NCBI RefSeq assembly: GCF_004364125.1
Contig: NZ_SNZV01000010.1
Coordinates: 59,650-123,649, forward strand
Source: Sphingobacterium paludis
Lineage (GTDB): Bacteria; Bacteroidota; Bacteroidia; Sphingobacteriales; Sphingobacteriaceae
DNA: 64,000 nucleotides
Direction: 5' to 3'
Below, in pieces: positions 46,588 through 56,630 of the stretch. The notes beneath the pieces are model-generated. The model was not told where the DNA came from. It saw only the letters and a list, made by a program, of their open reading frames with translations, and searched no databases. The stretch's first letter is position 1. Every line of letters starts with the position of its first letter. The position numbers and the translations under genes are program-made.

Positions 46588-49500
46588 CTATTTCAACGTA
46601 ACATCAAGGTAAACCGAATGACGCCCATAGGTTTCGTAAAACGGCTTGAACAACACACCGTCGATGGTAAATTCCAGCTGCTGTGGATCACCGCTGATCG
46701 ATTTACCGATGTCGTTCGCGTCGAAGCTCACCTGGCGCCATTCTTTTCTGGCTTCTGGCTCTTGCGCAACCAACAGAATTGGTCCGTAAAACAAGCTTGC
46801 GATATTTTGCTGATCCATCACGGGGTCTAAATGAAAGTCGAAAGGCATTTTTAATTCGATAACATCACCCTCTTTCCATTTTCGGCTTAATTTTAAATAG
46901 GTTCCGGGCGTGGCGTTAACTTGTTGTTTTTTTCCGTTGATGTGAACAAAGAAACCTTTGGTCGCCCAACCCGGCACACGCACATGTACATCAAATTTAC
47001 CGCTGCCTTTAATCGTCAATTGTGTATGGTCTTCCTTCGGAAAACTTGTAGTTTGCTCAACCACAACATTACGTTCCGTCCACTCCAACGTAGACGGAAT
47101 AAACAAGTTCACGTACAGCGCTTTATCATCCTTGCTTTTAAAATAAATGGAATTTTGCAGCTTCGTACTGCTTTCTATCGCCGTCCCGTTGCAACAAGTG
47201 AACCCCGTCATGTGCGGATTGCCAAATTGCTTGATCGACCCTGGTCGTAACGGCACATGGTAAGTGTTTGCCGGACTATCTTCGGCAACGGAAGCCAAAA
47301 TATGGTTGTATAAGCCGCGCTCATAATAGTCCATCAATTCGCCACGCTGGTCAAACTGAAACAAGCTGCTCGTTAGTTTCAGCATATTATAGGTGGCGCA
47401 GGTTTCATTTTGTCCGCCTGCAGAAAAACCATTCTCATACAGCGTTGCCGGCTGGCTGATAAAACACTCTGCGTTAGCGGGGTTCCGTGCGCCGGCCACC
47501 CCACCAATGCTATACATGTAATCATTGACCGCTTTGTACCAAAAGTTATCAGCAACCTTATAATAATCAGGGTTATTCGAAACCTTGTACATCTCGATAC
47601 TTCCTACAATCTGCGGAATATGCTGATTGGCGTGCAAACCACGAAAGGTATCTACATTTTTTGCCAAGCCGTGTGCATGTTCCGCATCGCCATAAAACAT
47701 CGCAATGTTATCAAACAGTTGTGCTGTCTTTAAGTAGTTTGGTTCTTTCGTGATCGCGTATAAACGAGCCATCGCTTCGTTCATCCCTCCAAACTCGCCC
47801 GCGATGTAGGTATTCCACATCTTGATCAGCGTTTCTGTTGGAACCTTGCTGAGACGCGCGTAAACCCAATCACTCATTCCGGTAGCTACAGCCAGCGCCT
47901 TTTCATTGCCGCTGACTTCGTACACATCCATTAGGCCAGCCAAAATTTTGTGCAAGGTATAGTAAGGCGCCCAAACTTGATTTTTTTGGCCGCCATATTT
48001 AGCACCATTTTCCAACATAATAAACTGATCCGGTGGATAAGCACTGATAAATCCCGTTCCCCAGTTCCAATAATCGTTTCGGATGCCTTCGGCACTCAGG
48101 TCTGAATCGTATTCTGTTTTTCCCGGGCCTTTAGGCACAGCTGTGGGATCCGTTATAGCGGTGCCACCGCTCGTCCCCGCTTTACCCGACAATTGCGCCA
48201 ATGCATAAAGCGTATTGACCATATAGTCCATCTTCTCCGCGAAATTTGTTTGAAGCACTTTGTCATAGCTCGTGCCGGCATAGGCTTGCGCTATAGCCGT
48301 CAGGTAATGTCCTGTTGCGTGTCCACGCAGCTTGGTATCTTGGCTATCCCACACGCCTAACGGCTTGGCACCTTGCGGCTGCGGCTGTCCAAAAGCATGA
48401 CGAAACATATACAGAAAGGAGTTTGGATCTGTCGTTGCTAACGTAGCGATGAACTTATCGCGATTTTCAATAAACTTCGTTTCCTGGTTGTGTGCATCGG
48501 TATTCAACGCAACCTGATCTAAATTAAAAGCGACCAGCTTGGAACTTGGCGTTTTGGATTTACCTGTACCTTTGACGGTAACGACCGCCTTCGGTTGCAG
48601 ATCTGTACCCGGCACACGCCCCGTGATGGTATAGGTACCAGCTTCTAACACCGCATTATTATCGGTTGGCGAAGGCCATATCACACGCACTTTCGGGCCT
48701 ACCATATTATCTTTATACGTACCGGCCACGTAGCTTGGCAATCTAGGAAGCTCACCTACTTGCGTTTCCACGGTTACGTTGGAAACATGCTGCAAATAGG
48801 CATTGTAAAGCTGTGCTTTGCTGAGCGAAAAGCTTGGCAGATCGTCTTCAGCTTTACCCATATGAGCCGAATCTTCATGCAGATCTTTCATCGCGTTATA
48901 ATAGATACGCGCAATCTGCTGCCTGCTTAACGGCACGCGATAGATTCTAAAGTCATGTAACAGACCTTGTAATGCGGGCTGATCAGGCGACAACGACTTT
49001 CCAATGAACAGTTGTTTTTTTGCGTCTGCTTGTCCGAAGACCGCTGTCAACTCCGACGGTATATCTTTCGTTTCGCTAACCGGCTTGCTATCAACATACA
49101 TTGTCAACGACTTTGACGGCACATCAACCACGACAGCTACGTGCACCCATTTATTCATGGCGATATTCGGGGATACGGTGGCTTGCACACTTCCCTCTCC
49201 TGCGGTAATCTGTGCTTGTAGCCCTTTCCGTGTTTTTGTTCCTAACGGAGCGACAGAAAAATGCTTATCTTGATCTTGTCCAAAGTCAAAATAGTGCTGT
49301 CCTGCTTGGTCTGCACGCAGAAAAACCCAACCGGAGATACTGATGGATTCCAGATCCGTCAATGCCGCTGCGGGCAAACTTAAATAATCGTTTTTCCCAC
49401 CGGCTAGCGATAATACTTTTCCAAACTGCTCATCGTGCACAAACTTCGCTTCTCCCGTATGAAAGGTGGCGTGCAGGTTGTTTCGCGACCAATCTCGTAC

Positions 49501-49650
49501 ATCGCCATCAAAGACATACCGCGCAATCATTCCCGTTTCGCCGATACCATCCAGTATCTGGTCACCACTTTGTGCCTGCGCACTCCCCAAACTGTTGTTC
49601 AGCACAACGGCGAGCAGGATAACACGCAAGAATACTTTATGCATTTTCAT
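46588..49650 (-). CDS. LamG-GH127/GH146-type beta-L-arabinofuranosidase
   Basis: The 1020-residue exported protein (signal ending AQAQ) has a LamG/ConA-like domain (about 40-250), a short Ig-like linker, and a DUF1680 alpha/alpha barrel (about 370-1000). The metal/nucleophile set typical of GH127/GH146 is visible: Glu749 and Cys751 in GGQNETCATYNML, and Cys819-Cys820 in GFTCCNGTAIESS; in studied members zinc is bound by three Cys and one Glu, with one Cys acting as nucleophile. These enzymes release beta-L-arabinofuranose from plant glycans and glycoproteins. It is a single gene in the second PUL-like block. Two TAG stops follow in tandem. Confidence 0.88.
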   Translation of the reverse strand: MKMHKVFLRVILLAVVLNNSLGSAQAQSGDQILDGIGETGMIARYVFDGDVRDWSRNNLHATFHTGEAKFVHDEQFGKVLSLAGGKNDYLSLPAAALTDLESISISGWVFLRADQAGQHYFDFGQDQDKHFSVAPLGTKTRKGLQAQITAGEGSVQATVSPNIAMNKWVHVAVVVDVPSKSLTMYVDSKPVSETKDIPSELTAVFGQADAKKQLFIGKSLSPDQPALQGLLHDFRIYRVPLSRQQIARIYYNAMKDLHEDSAHMGKAEDDLPSFSLSKAQLYNAYLQHVSNVTVETQVGELPRLPSYVAGTYKDNMVGPKVRVIWPSPTDNNAVLEAGTYTITGRVPGTDLQPKAVVTVKGTGKSKTPSSKLVAFNLDQVALNTDAHNQETKFIENRDKFIATLATTDPNSFLYMFRHAFGQPQPQGAKPLGVWDSQDTKLRGHATGHYLTAIAQAYAGTSYDKVLQTNFAEKMDYMVNTLYALAQLSGKAGTSGGTAITDPTAVPKGPGKTEYDSDLSAEGIRNDYWNWGTGFISAYPPDQFIMLENGAKYGGQKNQVWAPYYTLHKILAGLMDVYEVSGNEKALAVATGMSDWVYARLSKVPTETLIKMWNTYIAGEFGGMNEAMARLYAITKEPNYLKTAQLFDNIAMFYGDAEHAHGLAKNVDTFRGLHANQHIPQIVGSIEMYKVSNNPDYYKVADNFWYKAVNDYMYSIGGVAGARNPANAECFISQPATLYENGFSAGGQNETCATYNMLKLTSSLFQFDQRGELMDYYERGLYNHILASVAEDSPANTYHVPLRPGSIKQFGNPHMTGFTCCNGTAIESSTKLQNSIYFKSKDDKALYVNLFIPSTLEWTERNVVVEQTTSFPKEDHTQLTIKGSGKFDVHVRVPGWATKGFFVHINGKKQQVNATPGTYLKLSRKWKEGDVIELKMPFDFHLDPVMDQQNIASLFYGPILLVAQEPEARKEWRQVSFDANDIGKSISGDPQQLEFTIDGVLFKPFYETYGRHSVYLDVTLK

Positions 49651-50629
49651 ATTTACATTATTTTCAGCACAGTAGTACCAGTGTGTATGGCTTTGGTTTA
49701 GGAGACGTTCTCTGCAAAAGCTAGGTCAGTAAAGCTTGCCAGTATGTATCCATATGTTCAACAACGCTTCTCTTTCAAATCGTTCGTAATGCGCATCCGA
49801 AATATGGCTAAACGCGCAATAATCGCCTGTAAACCAACTTATCCCATTCGGTAATCTCGTGCTTGATAGTTTATGCTAAAAGTATAAAGTTTCCGGCTGC
49901 TTCATTTCGTTAATTTTAGCTAATCATGGTTTGATATTAACAGGTAGAAGGTTTTAGGTTAGCTAATGGTAACACGTCAGCATTTTGCCCTTTCATTGAA
50001 CGCGGCTTCACCACTTTCTAAAATCTCACTAACTTGAGTTCTTATGTCGGAGCCGTCCGGTTCTGAAACTTTCCATCAAATCTCACGGATCTTTTTCATT
50101 CCGCACTCTTGATTTAAATATTCGCATAATTACCCAATAAATCAATGTTGCAATAGCCTTGACAACGCTCTTCTCGTGTAAAAAACCGATTGGAGAAAAT
50201 GTTCGTGAAAGTGAAATTTACATGTCAAACATTATTGTGCCTTATATGCGTGATTGTAATAATTATATGGTTCAAGTTTTTCCGATAACAGGCATCTAAG
50301 ACATGTGCAAAGCGTATCTACGCCTTATGGATATCCGTTGATTTTACGAGTGCGTTTTAAGTTCGGTTTCCATAAGTATGAAAATCAGCATGTTCTACTA
50401 GTAATGTCGTCCAATCGTTTTTGATAGATAGGGATTTTATTTTCAGCTTACTACCCGTTACCAGTTCCGGTCCTCGCACAGGAATGGTGATTGATTTGCT
50501 TTAGAAACCAGTATTTAACCTTTTCTGCATTTCCTGCTGTTACAAGTCGATCTGTTTGTTGTTCTGCCATTTGCCCGCAGTACACGTCATATAAAAAGAC
50601 GTACAGGCAGCTGTAAAACGACATACTTT
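49651..50629. other. Long intergenic region with possible gene remnants
   Basis: About 980 bp lack a supported gene. Three minus-strand stop-bounded frames of 44-47 codons look protein-like: one containing NGISWFTGDYCAFSHISDAH (about 49730-49880), one containing KSVVKAIATLIYWVIMRIFK (about 50090-50220), and one containing SITIPVRGPELVTGSKLKIK (about 50360-50510). None has a start codon in good context or a recognised family. They may be decayed genes or chance frames. Confidence 0.3.
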
Positions 50630-52069
50630 TTACGGCCTTATATCATGATACCATTCTGTCGCTCTTTTGCTCATCTGTTTGACTTTATTGGGATATCGCT
50701 TCGCGAGATTGTTATTTTCTGCTGGATCGCTGGTTAGATCATAAAGTTCTGGCCTTTTGCCGTCAAAATCACAGAGGAGTTTAAAATCCCCATCACGAAC
50801 AGCTAGATCAGGTAGCGGCTTGTCAAAATCTTTAAAGTTTTTCCGGTCTGGTGGACGAGCCCAAAATATGGACGATTGTCTCGATTGCGAAGTTTTACCG
50901 AGCAAGGTTGGCAAGATATTCTCCCCGTCAACCATTGCATTCGCTTCTGTATCCAACCCAATAAATTTCAAAATGGATGGTTTAAGATCGATGGCCGAAA
51001 AATAATTCGTGCTGTTGCGAGTCCCGACAGCATCTTGATCAATAAAACCAGGCCCCCAGACGATTAAAGACGAACGAATTCCTCCCTCATATAGATGTCC
51101 CTTATAGCCCTTAAGGCCAGCGGATCTTCCGGCACCATCCTCGGGTCCATTATCCGAACAAAAGATGATGAGTGTATTCTTAAGAAGCTCATCATCGTTA
51201 TGAATATAGTCGAACAGCTTTCCGAACTGCTTGTCCATGGCTTCAAGCACCGCTAAGTATAAAGCCCTTTTGCCATCTGCTTTTGCCAGACCATATTCCT
51301 CGAAAGGCGGCCAAAAGGGGCTATGCACATCATCCGGCCAAATATTCACGAAAAAGGGTTTGCTCTCTTTTTTTGATCGCTGCATAAAATTCATGGCGGC
51401 ATCGATAAAGCCGGTAGTGATCTCTGACCGCTGCATCCATGTATAAGGCCCCCCAAGCCGCTGCGCATCTTCCCAAATTCGGCCGACCTTTCCGGTGGCA
51501 TCCTTGGTCAACGGCAGTAATTTAGGACCCATTCCTTCAAAATTGGTCAGCGATTCATCAAAGCCATATTCGGTAATTTTGGGCGCTTCATCGACATCAC
51601 GCTGACCGCCCATATGCCATTTACCAAAATGCCCCGTGGCATAACCTGCCTGTTTCAAGTCTTTGGCAAGTATTGGCGCAGCAGGATCTAACCAATTGAC
51701 CATTCCCCGCTGGGCATTATCGTTTCGGTTGGATAAAAAAGACGTGACGTTCCATCGCTGTGGATAGGTACCTGTCATCATGGCCACCCGCGAAGGCGAA
51801 CAGATAGGGGCATTTACATAAAACTGGTCAAAGCTAAGGCCTTCAGCCGCTAGTTTATCGATATTAGGTGTTTTAACGTCCGTGTTGCCAAAGCTGGAAA
51901 GATCAGACCATCCCATATCATCGATAAAAATCATAATGATATTAGGCTTATTCTGGGACTCCACGGGATGAACAAAGGCAGGGTCCGCATCGTGTGTAAA
52001 CCCCAAAATAATAAGAGTTCCCAAGGCTAATAGCCATGAAAACTTTCCTTTAGTCTTATATAAACGCAT
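50630..52069 (-). CDS. Family S1 sulfatase (first)
   Basis: The 479-residue exported protein is an alkaline-phosphatase-fold sulfatase: metal-binding IIMIFIDDMGWSDLSSFGN (Asp50, Asp51) and the formylglycine motif CSPSR with Cys90 in APICSPSRVAMMTGTYPQRW. The GHFGKWHMGG and FCSDNGPEDGAG motifs are also present. It removes sulfate esters from glycans and needs a formylglycine-generating enzyme, which is not in this window. The N-terminal hydrophobic segment directs export. The S1 subfamily and substrate cannot be set here. It is probably linked to the other sulfatase, 218 bp away on the same strand. Confidence 0.93.
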   Translation of the reverse strand: MRLYKTKGKFSWLLALGTLIILGFTHDADPAFVHPVESQNKPNIIMIFIDDMGWSDLSSFGNTDVKTPNIDKLAAEGLSFDQFYVNAPICSPSRVAMMTGTYPQRWNVTSFLSNRNDNAQRGMVNWLDPAAPILAKDLKQAGYATGHFGKWHMGGQRDVDEAPKITEYGFDESLTNFEGMGPKLLPLTKDATGKVGRIWEDAQRLGGPYTWMQRSEITTGFIDAAMNFMQRSKKESKPFFVNIWPDDVHSPFWPPFEEYGLAKADGKRALYLAVLEAMDKQFGKLFDYIHNDDELLKNTLIIFCSDNGPEDGAGRSAGLKGYKGHLYEGGIRSSLIVWGPGFIDQDAVGTRNSTNYFSAIDLKPSILKFIGLDTEANAMVDGENILPTLLGKTSQSRQSSIFWARPPDRKNFKDFDKPLPDLAVRDGDFKLLCDFDGKRPELYDLTSDPAENNNLAKRYPNKVKQMSKRATEWYHDIRP

Positions 52070-52287
52070 AATTGATCATTGAATTAAGTACGGCGTAGCG
52101 AAAAAATACGGAAAGGTTACTCGTGTACAGTCATCGACTTACTACCTTGTCATGGCTCCCTTCAGTTTTTTACACTTCATAACACCATCCTAGTAACGGA
52201 ATTAAGTTAAGAAATATTTCCGGTTAACTTTGCGTCGAGTTCAGTTCAGCCTTATTATTTCCTTATTTCCTCACGTACCGTTAAGAC

Positions 52288-53793
52288 TTATAAATCAACA
52301 GGTTTTTCCATTTTAACATCCTTTTGTAAGATGGGCCCAGGCAGGTTGATCTGACTTGCATGATGGATATCGCCAGGCTTTTCTCCTCTACCCCATTTTC
52401 CCGGTAACTTATTGCCATCTATATCATCACGATCCGGGGTAGGATTTTTCGGCTTGGAGTCTCCGGTTTCTAGGATCCATGTATCCAGCGCTACACGCAA
52501 GTAATCAAGTATCTTCTTATTTTTTTCAGCGGTCGCTACATTGGTAAATTGAAATGGATCTTCGGTGACATTAAACAGTTCTTCTGACGGTCTGGGCACG
52601 AGAAAAACATCTTCTTGTGTGGCTTGGGTAAGGCCTTGATCATGTTTTTCCCAGAGTTCTTTCCCGGCCGGGAATAATTTAGACGACTCCGTTGCCATCA
52701 CACGGCGCTCTGGAAAACCATTTCTAATATATACCCAACTTCCGCTTCTCACCATGCGTTCGTAACCTTGAAAAACATGCCAATTATGCTCGGTAAACAC
52801 AAAGTCACGAATAGCTTGCGACTTTCCTTTTAATAGCGCATTAAAGCTGACACCCTGTATACGTTGATGTTTATGTAAACCAACGATCTCGAGTACGGTA
52901 GGGGCTATATCGATCGCCATGAGCAAAGCTTCGGTTTGAGCGTTCTGCACACCAGGACCTCTCACGATGAAGGGGCTTTTTACGCCACTATCATAAAGCC
53001 GAACCTTGTTTCTTGGAAATGGGCTGCCGTTATCGCTCATAAAAATGATATAGGTATTTTCTAATACCCCTTGCCTTTTCAGTTCATCCACAACACGACC
53101 CACGTAGTAATCTAATCGCGAAACCTCATGATAGTAATTGGCCAAATCCTTTCGGGTTTCGGCACCATCGTACAACATGGGCGGTACGCTTAGCTGATCG
53201 GGGTCATAGATCACGCCCTTATCATCTATTTGCCAGTCCCGATGCGCATCATGCGCTGCAAGCCACAGAAAGAACGGTTTATGTTTTGGCCTATCCTGCA
53301 GTATACGAACCCAATCTTCTTCTCCTCCAGGACCTTCACCAGCAGACAGCCGATTAAAAGCTTTTTTTACAGTGCCACCCATGTGATTTTTACCCGAAAG
53401 CGCGGTGTAATAGCCGGCATCTTTTAATTTCTCGGGAAAAATAAATTGATCATTAGGTAGCGGTTCATGCAACTCGGGCGCACCGGTATTATGTGGGTAA
53501 CGACCGGTAATGATGCTATTTCTACTTGGGCTACAACTGCTTGTGGTTACGTACATATTCTTAAACAGCAATCCAGCTTTCCCCAATGCATCGATATTTG
53601 GCGTCTTAACATCCTTATTGCCATACAACCCTATGTCAGCCCAGCCTATATCGTCGGCAATGATAAGAACAATATTAGGCTTATCTTTAGCTGGGCTTTG
53701 ACCTAAAGCCAGCTGAACGCAAAACAGTGTTAGCAATAAGCCAAACAGTCTCCCATGTGGCAAAAGATATTTTTTATAATAGTAGATGATCAT
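52288..53793 (-). CDS. Family S1 sulfatase (second), N-sulfoglucosamine sulfohydrolase-like
   Basis: The 501-residue exported sulfatase (signal ending ALGQ) has IVLIIADDIGWADIGLYGNK and the formylglycine motif Cys87 in TTSSCSPSRNSIITGRYPHN. The stretch TGAPELHEPLP after it and the overall order recall heparan N-sulfatase-like S1 members, but other substrates are possible. ALSGKNHMGG and FMSDNGSPFPRNK complete the site. It may share a transcript with the first sulfatase. A -7-like box is at 53958-53965. Confidence 0.92.
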   Translation of the reverse strand: MIIYYYKKYLLPHGRLFGLLLTLFCVQLALGQSPAKDKPNIVLIIADDIGWADIGLYGNKDVKTPNIDALGKAGLLFKNMYVTTSSCSPSRNSIITGRYPHNTGAPELHEPLPNDQFIFPEKLKDAGYYTALSGKNHMGGTVKKAFNRLSAGEGPGGEEDWVRILQDRPKHKPFFLWLAAHDAHRDWQIDDKGVIYDPDQLSVPPMLYDGAETRKDLANYYHEVSRLDYYVGRVVDELKRQGVLENTYIIFMSDNGSPFPRNKVRLYDSGVKSPFIVRGPGVQNAQTEALLMAIDIAPTVLEIVGLHKHQRIQGVSFNALLKGKSQAIRDFVFTEHNWHVFQGYERMVRSGSWVYIRNGFPERRVMATESSKLFPAGKELWEKHDQGLTQATQEDVFLVPRPSEELFNVTEDPFQFTNVATAEKNKKILDYLRVALDTWILETGDSKPKNPTPDRDDIDGNKLPGKWGRGEKPGDIHHASQINLPGPILQKDVKMEKPVDL

Positions 53794-54319
53794 ACTGGCT
53801 AGTCTAACACCGTTTCCTGGATAGGTTTATGAAACAATCGATTCATATCCTGACGCACAAAAGTTATAAATCGCTTACATGCTGTTGTTGCGTGAAAGAC
53901 GAATCCCGAACGACAGCAATAATCCTACGGTATCATTAACACACGATCAAAGTAAATCAAAATTATCTTCCATAGCAGCTCAGTCTTTTGTCGATTTGTA
54001 TCAAAAAACCGAAAATCACTAGTTGACTGGTACTTAAACATAAAAAGCGCGACTTTCGTCGAGCTCTTTGTATTGAAGTATCAGGGCGTTCCGTATCGCC
54101 CGCAAATATCTAAATATCAATAAAATAAATCCAAAGAAACGATTAACTGTTTGCTCACATTTACCTTTGGCAGATGGTTGATCACATGCAGTGTAAAGCA
54201 CGTTGTTACATTCAACTATATCTATTTTGTGTGGAAAGCATACAAGGCTAACACTTCGCTTATTAGATAAGCAGAGGATTTAAAAACGGTAAAACTTGAA
54301 ATAAGTTGGAGAAATCTTA
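53794..54319. other. Intergenic region with one terminator-like element
   Basis: No gene is seen. At 54037-54070 the sequence ACATAAAAAGCGCGACTTTC, then GTCGAGCTCTTTG, is a diverged copy of the hairpin found three times in the repeat at 56631-56960. The sequence becomes AT-richer from here to the right. Confidence 0.5.
53958..53965 (-). promoter_or_regulatory. Possible -7 box for the sulfatase gene
   Basis: The minus strand reads TAATTTTG. It is about 165 bp before the sulfatase start, so the leader would be long. Moderate to low support. Confidence 0.3.
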
Positions 54320-54664
54320 TTATTTACTTTTCTTGCTGCTACTTGTATCCTCAATGATAATTAGTGATTTTACACTTTTTGATATAATTTCAGCTATAGA
54401 ATCTCGTCCATTTATTATTTTGAATGGACGATTTTCAGAAACTACACTGGCTAAATCGAAATCTGTTAAACGATAAAACTTGTTGTTGTAAAGGATAAGT
54501 ACGGAGTCCTTTTTTTTGCTTTCATTGAAATTGTAGTCTAATATTCTTTGCTTTTCACTTTCGTTTTCGAGGATAGCCAGCGTATCTTTCTTATTTTGCG
54601 CTTTTGTTAAAATTGGGCATAACATAAGCATTAAAGCTATATAAACAATGTTTTTCCTATTCAT
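54320..54664 (-). CDS. Small exported hypothetical protein
   Basis: From ATG 54664 (the frame opens earlier, but the signal begins here) the 114-residue protein has a signal peptide MNRKNIVYIALMLMLCPILT cleaved near TKAQ. The mature part is charged (KKDTLAILENESEKQRILDY; LYNNKFYRLTDFDLASVVSE) and ends in a Ser/Lys tail. It has no recognised family. It starts 10 bp after the stop of the frameshifted lipoprotein gene at 54675, so the two look like a former operon of small exported proteins. Confidence 0.6.
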   Translation of the reverse strand: MNRKNIVYIALMLMLCPILTKAQNKKDTLAILENESEKQRILDYNFNESKKKDSVLILYNNKFYRLTDFDLASVVSENRPFKIINGRDSIAEIISKSVKSLIIIEDTSSSKKSK

Positions 54665-54674
54665 AATCAGCAAT

Positions 54675-55132
54675 TTATTTACGTTTTTTCTTTGAATAAA
54701 CACTCCCATCCTCAGGACAAACATTCAGCAATAGTTGTGTAGAGATACTTGCGGCCACAAAGATACTTTCTCCATTGTCGCCGGTTTAAAGTGTTCCCCA
54801 TACAAAAACAGCGTCCGTTCCAACCATACAAACCAGTTTCTATAGAATACGCCTTCGATTTCTTATCTGACGAACGATTTTTATCTTCGTTTTTAATAGT
54901 ATATCCATAAGAATTTTGACCTGTTTTGGAATTCCTGAATTCTTTTTTGATCAAAGTTTTAGATTCTGTGTTCCAGACACCTTTCTCCAAATATAATTTT
55001 TCTTTTATAGTTCCGTTTTGAATCTTAACTCAATGGTCTTTTTATTACTCAGATCCGGCAACTGAGATTCCTTCGAACACATTGTGAATAATGTAAATAT
55101 GGTCAACGGGAAGGCTTCAGATACGCGGAAAT
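54675..55132 (-). pseudogene. Small lipoprotein gene with two compensating frameshifts
   Basis: Three minus-strand segments join into one sensible protein of about 145 residues. The first has a lipobox-like signal (FPLTIFTLFTMCSKES) and runs to KKTIELRFKT near 55010. The second, in another frame, reads NGTIKEKLYLEKGVWNTESK through GLYGWNGRCFCMGNTL. The third returns to the first frame as TGDNGESIFVAASISTQLLL and ends SVYSKKKRK at 54675. Both shifts fall in A runs (one base lost near 55015, one gained near 54787). No ATG was found before the signal. No family was recognised. Decay or homopolymer errors are both possible. Confidence 0.5.
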
Positions 55133-55486
55133 TTTACATACGATTTTTTGCACCACGTCTCGTAATATCTTCCGGATAAAATCTTAAAAGCAACACTGGG
55201 ATCGACATACTCACAGAATTAAATGACCACAGGAACAATTGCAGCTTTTTTAGTGCGATTACAACGGTATATTATAATCTATTTTCTCTTAAATTTCCTG
55301 AAGTACAGAAAATACAATATCTTTGAAACGGGATAACTGTCAATTTTTAACAACCACTACACACAAGCAAAACACTAACTATCAGTAATTTAAAATATTT
55401 ATTTTAAAAAACCCACCTTGCTTGTTTTCAATTATTTATATCACTTTTTATTGAAGTGTTGTTGTTTTTTTTTCAAAATCTAATAA
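55133..55486. other. AT-rich intergenic region
   Basis: No gene, RNA or clear hairpin was seen in these 354 bp between the decayed lipoprotein gene and the DUF3667 gene. No canonical TAnnTTTG was found before 55487. Confidence 0.4.
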
Positions 55487-56542
55487 ATGAGCCACGGAAA
55501 ACGAAGAGATGATAAAAATTGTCTGAATTGCGGACATACTGTTGAACAAAGATTTTGCCCGCATTGTGGGCAAGAAAATACCCATACCCGCCAACCTTTT
55601 CATTATCTATTCACGCATTTTGTAGAAGACTTCACGCATTACGATGGGCAATTCTGGGGAACCATGAATAATCTAATCTTCAGACCGGGAAGGCTAACAA
55701 ACACTTATTTACAAGGCAAGAGACAAAAATTTGTACCTCCCGTAAAACTCTACATCTTTGTGAGTTTTAGTGTATTTTTCTTCCTTAGCATCTTACCTTC
55801 AGAAAAAAAAGCTGAAACGGAAAAAGATGAATATTTTAAATCGTTTGTTAGCAGTGAAGAATCAAAGAATGTTGCCATCAAGGAAATGTTGCAACTAAAA
55901 GAACAAGGACTTCTTACTGAACAACAATCGAAAATTGCCATTGAAAAAATAGAGAAGGAGAAAGAAGGTGACAGAAATAACGAATCTCTTATCGGCTCCA
56001 GTTCCCTAGAAGATTATGATAAGTCTATTGAAAAAGAAAATAGGTTTTTCGGCAAACTCTTCCGCCCGTTTGTTGTCAAATTCTTTGAATTGAGCAAAAA
56101 AGGGGTGACGAGGGGTGAGCTTAAAGATAAAATTTCGGACAAGTTTTTACAAGCGGTTCCGAAAGCACTATTCATCTATTTACCTCTTTTTGCTTTTTTC
56201 CTGTGGGTTTTTCACAACAAGAAACGATGGTGGTATTTTGATCATGGCATTTTTACATTGCACTACTTTTCCTTCTTATTAGTTATAACGTTGTTATTTA
56301 CAGCTATACAAAGCGTCGTCGAAAGTGTAAATTATCCTCCTGTAGATACGCTATTCAGTATCATCGCCTTCTTCATCCTTTCTTATACCATCTTCTATTT
56401 TTTTGTAGCACATCATCATGTTTATAGAAGCAGGAAAAGAATAACAATCCTAAGGGGAGTTTTGATCTTTATCGCTAATAGCTTCTTTATGTTGCTTTTG
56501 TTATTTATTCTATTAGCTTACAGTTTTCTAAACATTCATTAA
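55487..56542 (+). CDS. DUF3667 membrane protein with zinc ribbon
   Basis: The 351-residue protein begins with a zinc ribbon (Cys12, Cys15, Cys24, Cys27 in CLNC and CPHC), followed by the DUF3667 segment HYLFTHFVEDFTHYDGQFWG and FRPGRLTNTYLQGKRQKFVP, one helix (about 88-105), a charged coiled stretch (about 110-180), and three or four further membrane helices from about 228. The family is widespread in Bacteroidota and uncharacterised. The charged insert is long for the family as I recall it. It is probably a single-gene unit in the AT-rich accessory region. Confidence 0.85.
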   Translation: MSHGKRRDDKNCLNCGHTVEQRFCPHCGQENTHTRQPFHYLFTHFVEDFTHYDGQFWGTMNNLIFRPGRLTNTYLQGKRQKFVPPVKLYIFVSFSVFFFLSILPSEKKAETEKDEYFKSFVSSEESKNVAIKEMLQLKEQGLLTEQQSKIAIEKIEKEKEGDRNNESLIGSSSLEDYDKSIEKENRFFGKLFRPFVVKFFELSKKGVTRGELKDKISDKFLQAVPKALFIYLPLFAFFLWVFHNKKRWWYFDHGIFTLHYFSFLLVITLLFTAIQSVVESVNYPPVDTLFSIIAFFILSYTIFYFFVAHHHVYRSRKRITILRGVLIFIANSFFMLLLLFILLAYSFLNIH

Positions 56543-56630
56543 AAGCGGATAGGCGAGCGGGGTTACTGACCATTTCGACCTTTGGCATAAATCCATATAC
56601 GGCGGTTCGTTAAATCCTAAATTGAGTTCG

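Noticed and set aside
52225..52232. TAACTTTG, a perfect TAnnTTTG on the plus strand
   Set aside because: Both neighbouring genes are on the minus strand.
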